Below the pieces are notes generated by a model that had not been told where the DNA came from, did no database searches, and saw only the letters and a list, made by a program, of their open reading frames with translations. 6,705 nucleotides of DNA from JARRRL01 sp037380725 (GTDB taxonomy: Bacteria; Pseudomonadota; Gammaproteobacteria; Pseudomonadales; JANQJO01), in the NCBI GenBank assembly GCA_037380725.1, contig JARRRL010000208.1:1-6705 (forward strand), given 5' to 3'. Of this stretch, positions 4,772 to 6,705 are shown one piece after another. Both the position numbers and the translations under genes were made by a program. Each line of letters opens with the position of its first letter. Positions within the stretch are counted from its first letter, which is position 1.

Positions 4772-6602
4772 GGCGGGGAATGCTGATGCGCAATATCAGG
4801 TGGCCAAGCTGTACGCGGCGGGTCTTGGGGTGGATCGTAGTGACCGTGCTGCCCGGCGTTGGTATGAGCAAGCAGCAGAGCAGCAACATGCTGCCGCTCA
4901 GTATAATTTGGCGTTGTTGGTGGCGCCAAGCGAGTCTGCGCGTGCGCAGCAATTGTTCCAGGCTTCTGCCGAATCGGGGTATGGTCCAGCGCTCAGCCAT
5001 CTGCATCAACAGGAGTTAAAAAGCGATCAGCTCTCCGCTGCGTCGTCTGTCACAAGCATCGAAATCACTGAATTGGCAAAAGTGTTCTCCGCAGTAAAAA
5101 AGAATGATGTTCGGCAACTTAAAGCACTAAAAGACGCTGGTGTGTCTGTGCATCAGCGCGATCAATACGGTCGAACCGCATTGTATTTTGCGGTGCAGGC
5201 CAACGCGCGAGAAGCAATGGTGTGGTTGCTCTCGCAAGGCTTGGATCCTGCATTGCCTGATCAGTTTGGTATAAGCCCTTTGGCGCTTGCTGTCGATACG
5301 GATCAGGCGCCGTTATTTGAGTATTTGCTTACGCGCAGTAAGGGGGTGTACCCCGTGCTGGCTAATGGCGACAGCTTGCTGCATCAAGCGGTGCGGAAAA
5401 ATAATAAAGCCATCATTCAGTTGCTGCTACAGCAGCCTATGAACATTAATGCGTTAAATAAAGACGGCTGGACAGCACTGGATATTGCATTGCACTTGGG
5501 CCATCAACAGACTGCGGCATTATTGCGTAAAAAGAAAGCCACTGTCGGCGCGGGCTGGCAACACGCGCCGACTGCTGATGTGCGGCAGGTTGCCATGCAG
5601 TTGAAACGTACCGCTGCGCAAGGTCAATTTACCCCTGCTGAGGCGGCGATACTCAATAGTAATTTGCCCTTGTTGCTGCGCTTGATCAACACTATGGGCA
5701 ACGATGCGCTAAATCAGGTTCAACCGAGTGGACAGACTTTGTTGGGCCTTGCGGTTCAACAAGGGAACGACAAAATCGTCGCCGCGCTTATTGCGCAGGG
5801 TGCTTCGCCCAACATCGCTGGCGCATTTGGTGTAACGCCAGTAATGATTGCGGTGAAGCAGGATAAGCCAGCACTCCTGAAAAAGCTGATTGCGGCAGGG
5901 GGGGATGTACTGGCGAAGGATGCTAAAAAACGGGATGCGATTGATCACGCCATACTGACAGATAATACGCCGATAATGACTTATTTGATCAATGATCTCG
6001 ATCGTCCTCTGCCAACGCAAGCACTCGCTGATTATTTATTGCTGGCGACGAAATACGGGCGTGTCGATGCGATAAAACTGATTGTCCGGGGCCGAAAAGC
6101 CTTAGAGCGTCGCGATGGTAATCAGCGTAATGCGATTTGGTATGCTTGCCAAAGTGGTTTGGCGGATATCATTCCCGATCTTATCCACGCTGGTGTTAAC
6201 CCACATACGATTGACAGCAGTGGGCAAAGTTCCTTGACGGTAGCGGCGAGTTCGGGTTGTTTGACTTGTGCGCAAAAGCTCTCGCGTTATAACACCGTTG
6301 ATCATCAAACCAAGGCGGGCGCCACTGCACTTATGATTGCTGCACAAAAAGACAACAGTCAATTCGTTCAATGGCTGTTGCAGCAGCAGGCGGATATTGA
6401 GTTGCATGATCGGTCCGGAAACACAGCGCTGATGCACGCGGTGCAAGCGAGGGCAAAAAAGCCGGTGGAGCAATTAGCGCAAGCTGGTGCGAATGTGTCG
6501 CGCAAGAATCACCTGGGTTTATCAGCGCTGGATATGGCAAAAGAATCAACACCAGAGCTTTATGAAATCTTGAAAAAGAAAAAGATCTCTCCATTTTTTT
6601 AA
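4752..6602 (+). CDS. Sel1-like and ankyrin-repeat protein, probable scaffold or regulator
   Basis: This 616-residue protein has no signal peptide and no membrane helix, so it is cytoplasmic. Residues 5-90 hold Sel1-like repeats (AGNADAQYQVAKLYAAGLGV, then AAQYNLALLV). Ankyrin repeats fill about 109-262 and 294-609, with clear TALYFAV, SPLALAV, SLLHQAV, TALDIAL, TPVMIAV, TALMIAA and TALMHAV helices and several degenerate copies, roughly fourteen in all. A divergent linker (263-293) divides the two blocks. The C-terminus is short and basic (KKKK). The start at ATG 4752 overlaps the flavoprotein end by 20 bases. The frame stays open further upstream only through a TTG at 4644, and the Sel1 homology begins just after 4752. 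Such repeats bind proteins and have no catalytic role by themselves, so assembly or control of the neighbouring redox complex is plausible but unproven. Confidence 0.9.
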   Translation: MYLQEAKAGNADAQYQVAKLYAAGLGVDRSDRAARRWYEQAAEQQHAAAQYNLALLVAPSESARAQQLFQASAESGYGPALSHLHQQELKSDQLSAASSVTSIEITELAKVFSAVKKNDVRQLKALKDAGVSVHQRDQYGRTALYFAVQANAREAMVWLLSQGLDPALPDQFGISPLALAVDTDQAPLFEYLLTRSKGVYPVLANGDSLLHQAVRKNNKAIIQLLLQQPMNINALNKDGWTALDIALHLGHQQTAALLRKKKATVGAGWQHAPTADVRQVAMQLKRTAAQGQFTPAEAAILNSNLPLLLRLINTMGNDALNQVQPSGQTLLGLAVQQGNDKIVAALIAQGASPNIAGAFGVTPVMIAVKQDKPALLKKLIAAGGDVLAKDAKKRDAIDHAILTDNTPIMTYLINDLDRPLPTQALADYLLLATKYGRVDAIKLIVRGRKALERRDGNQRNAIWYACQSGLADIIPDLIHAGVNPHTIDSSGQSSLTVAASSGCLTCAQKLSRYNTVDHQTKAGATALMIAAQKDNSQFVQWLLQQQADIELHDRSGNTALMHAVQARAKKPVEQLAQAGANVSRKNHLGLSALDMAKESTPELYEILKKKKISPFF

Positions 6603-6705
6603 GCGTGCAAACGCAAACGGGACACACTCTTGGCTCATTTAAACAGGCATCTCCAGCAAATGTTTGCTGCTGCTTTGGCGTGACCGCTAACGCATTGATG
6701 CATGA
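6603..6705. other. Non-coding tail after the ankyrin gene, with a short hairpin
   Basis: No gene can be supported in these 103 bases. The inverted repeat CAGCAAATGTTTGCTG (6654-6669) can form a six-base-pair stem with a four-base loop, but no T-run follows, so it is not a convincing intrinsic terminator. The minus frame is open from the right edge into the ankyrin gene, but its translation has no recognisable domain. Confidence 0.4.

Noticed and set aside
4780..5019. 79-codon frame after AGGAGG starting at ATG 4780
   Set aside because: It is frame-shifted relative to clear Sel1 and ankyrin coding on both sides, and its translation has no recognisable features.
6654..6669. Rho-independent terminator after the ankyrin gene
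   Set aside because: The stem is only six base pairs and is not followed by a T-run.
6331..6705. Minus-strand gene entering from the right edge
   Set aside because: The frame is open but lies mostly antisense to the ankyrin repeats and has no domain or homology I can recognise.

Overview
The window holds a divergently arranged gene cluster that looks like a complete redox conduit linking cytoplasmic NAD(P)H chemistry to periplasmic multihaem c-type cytochromes. The host is most likely a Gram-negative proteobacterium. Two cytochromes carry Sec signal peptides and the CXXCH motifs expected of periplasmic haem maturation, and the divergent promoter region has a CRP-like site and a Fur-like box. 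Codon use and moderate base composition would suit a marine gammaproteobacterium, but this is inference only and no marker gene is present.

Left arm, minus strand, read right to left. A five-helix membrane protein (2187-3065) has two helices that each carry a His-x13-His pair, the usual signature of two stacked b-haems. Fifteen bases later comes a 523-residue secreted cytochrome (600-2171) with 21 CXXCH motifs, organised as an N-terminal three-haem module plus six near-identical three-haem modules of about 67 residues. Two bases later begins a second secreted multihaem cytochrome (1-597). It has seven CXXCH motifs in the visible 199 residues and runs off the left edge. The tight spacing implies one transcript.

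Centre. A 416-base divergent intergenic region (3066-3481) contains a Fur-like box, a CRP-like site with a correctly placed -10 candidate, three tandem 16-bp repeats just upstream of the right-hand operon, and a possible 33-codon hydrophobic mini-ORF.

Right arm, plus strand. A membrane-anchored flavoprotein (3482-4771) joins two ferredoxin-type Fe-S motifs to a thioredoxin-reductase-like FAD/NAD(P) fold. The segment that normally ends that fold lies ahead of the FAD-binding Rossmann motif, so the domain looks circularly permuted. The second Fe-S motif has His where the second Cys should be. Its end overlaps by 20 bases a 616-residue cytoplasmic protein with Sel1-like and ankyrin repeats (4752-6602). 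The last 103 bases hold no recognised gene.

The inferred logic is NAD(P)H to FAD to Fe-S clusters (inner face of the membrane), then two b-haems across the membrane, then the 21-haem wire and the second cytochrome in the periplasm, or the reverse direction. The terminal donor or acceptor is not visible here. The ankyrin protein is probably a scaffold or regulator.
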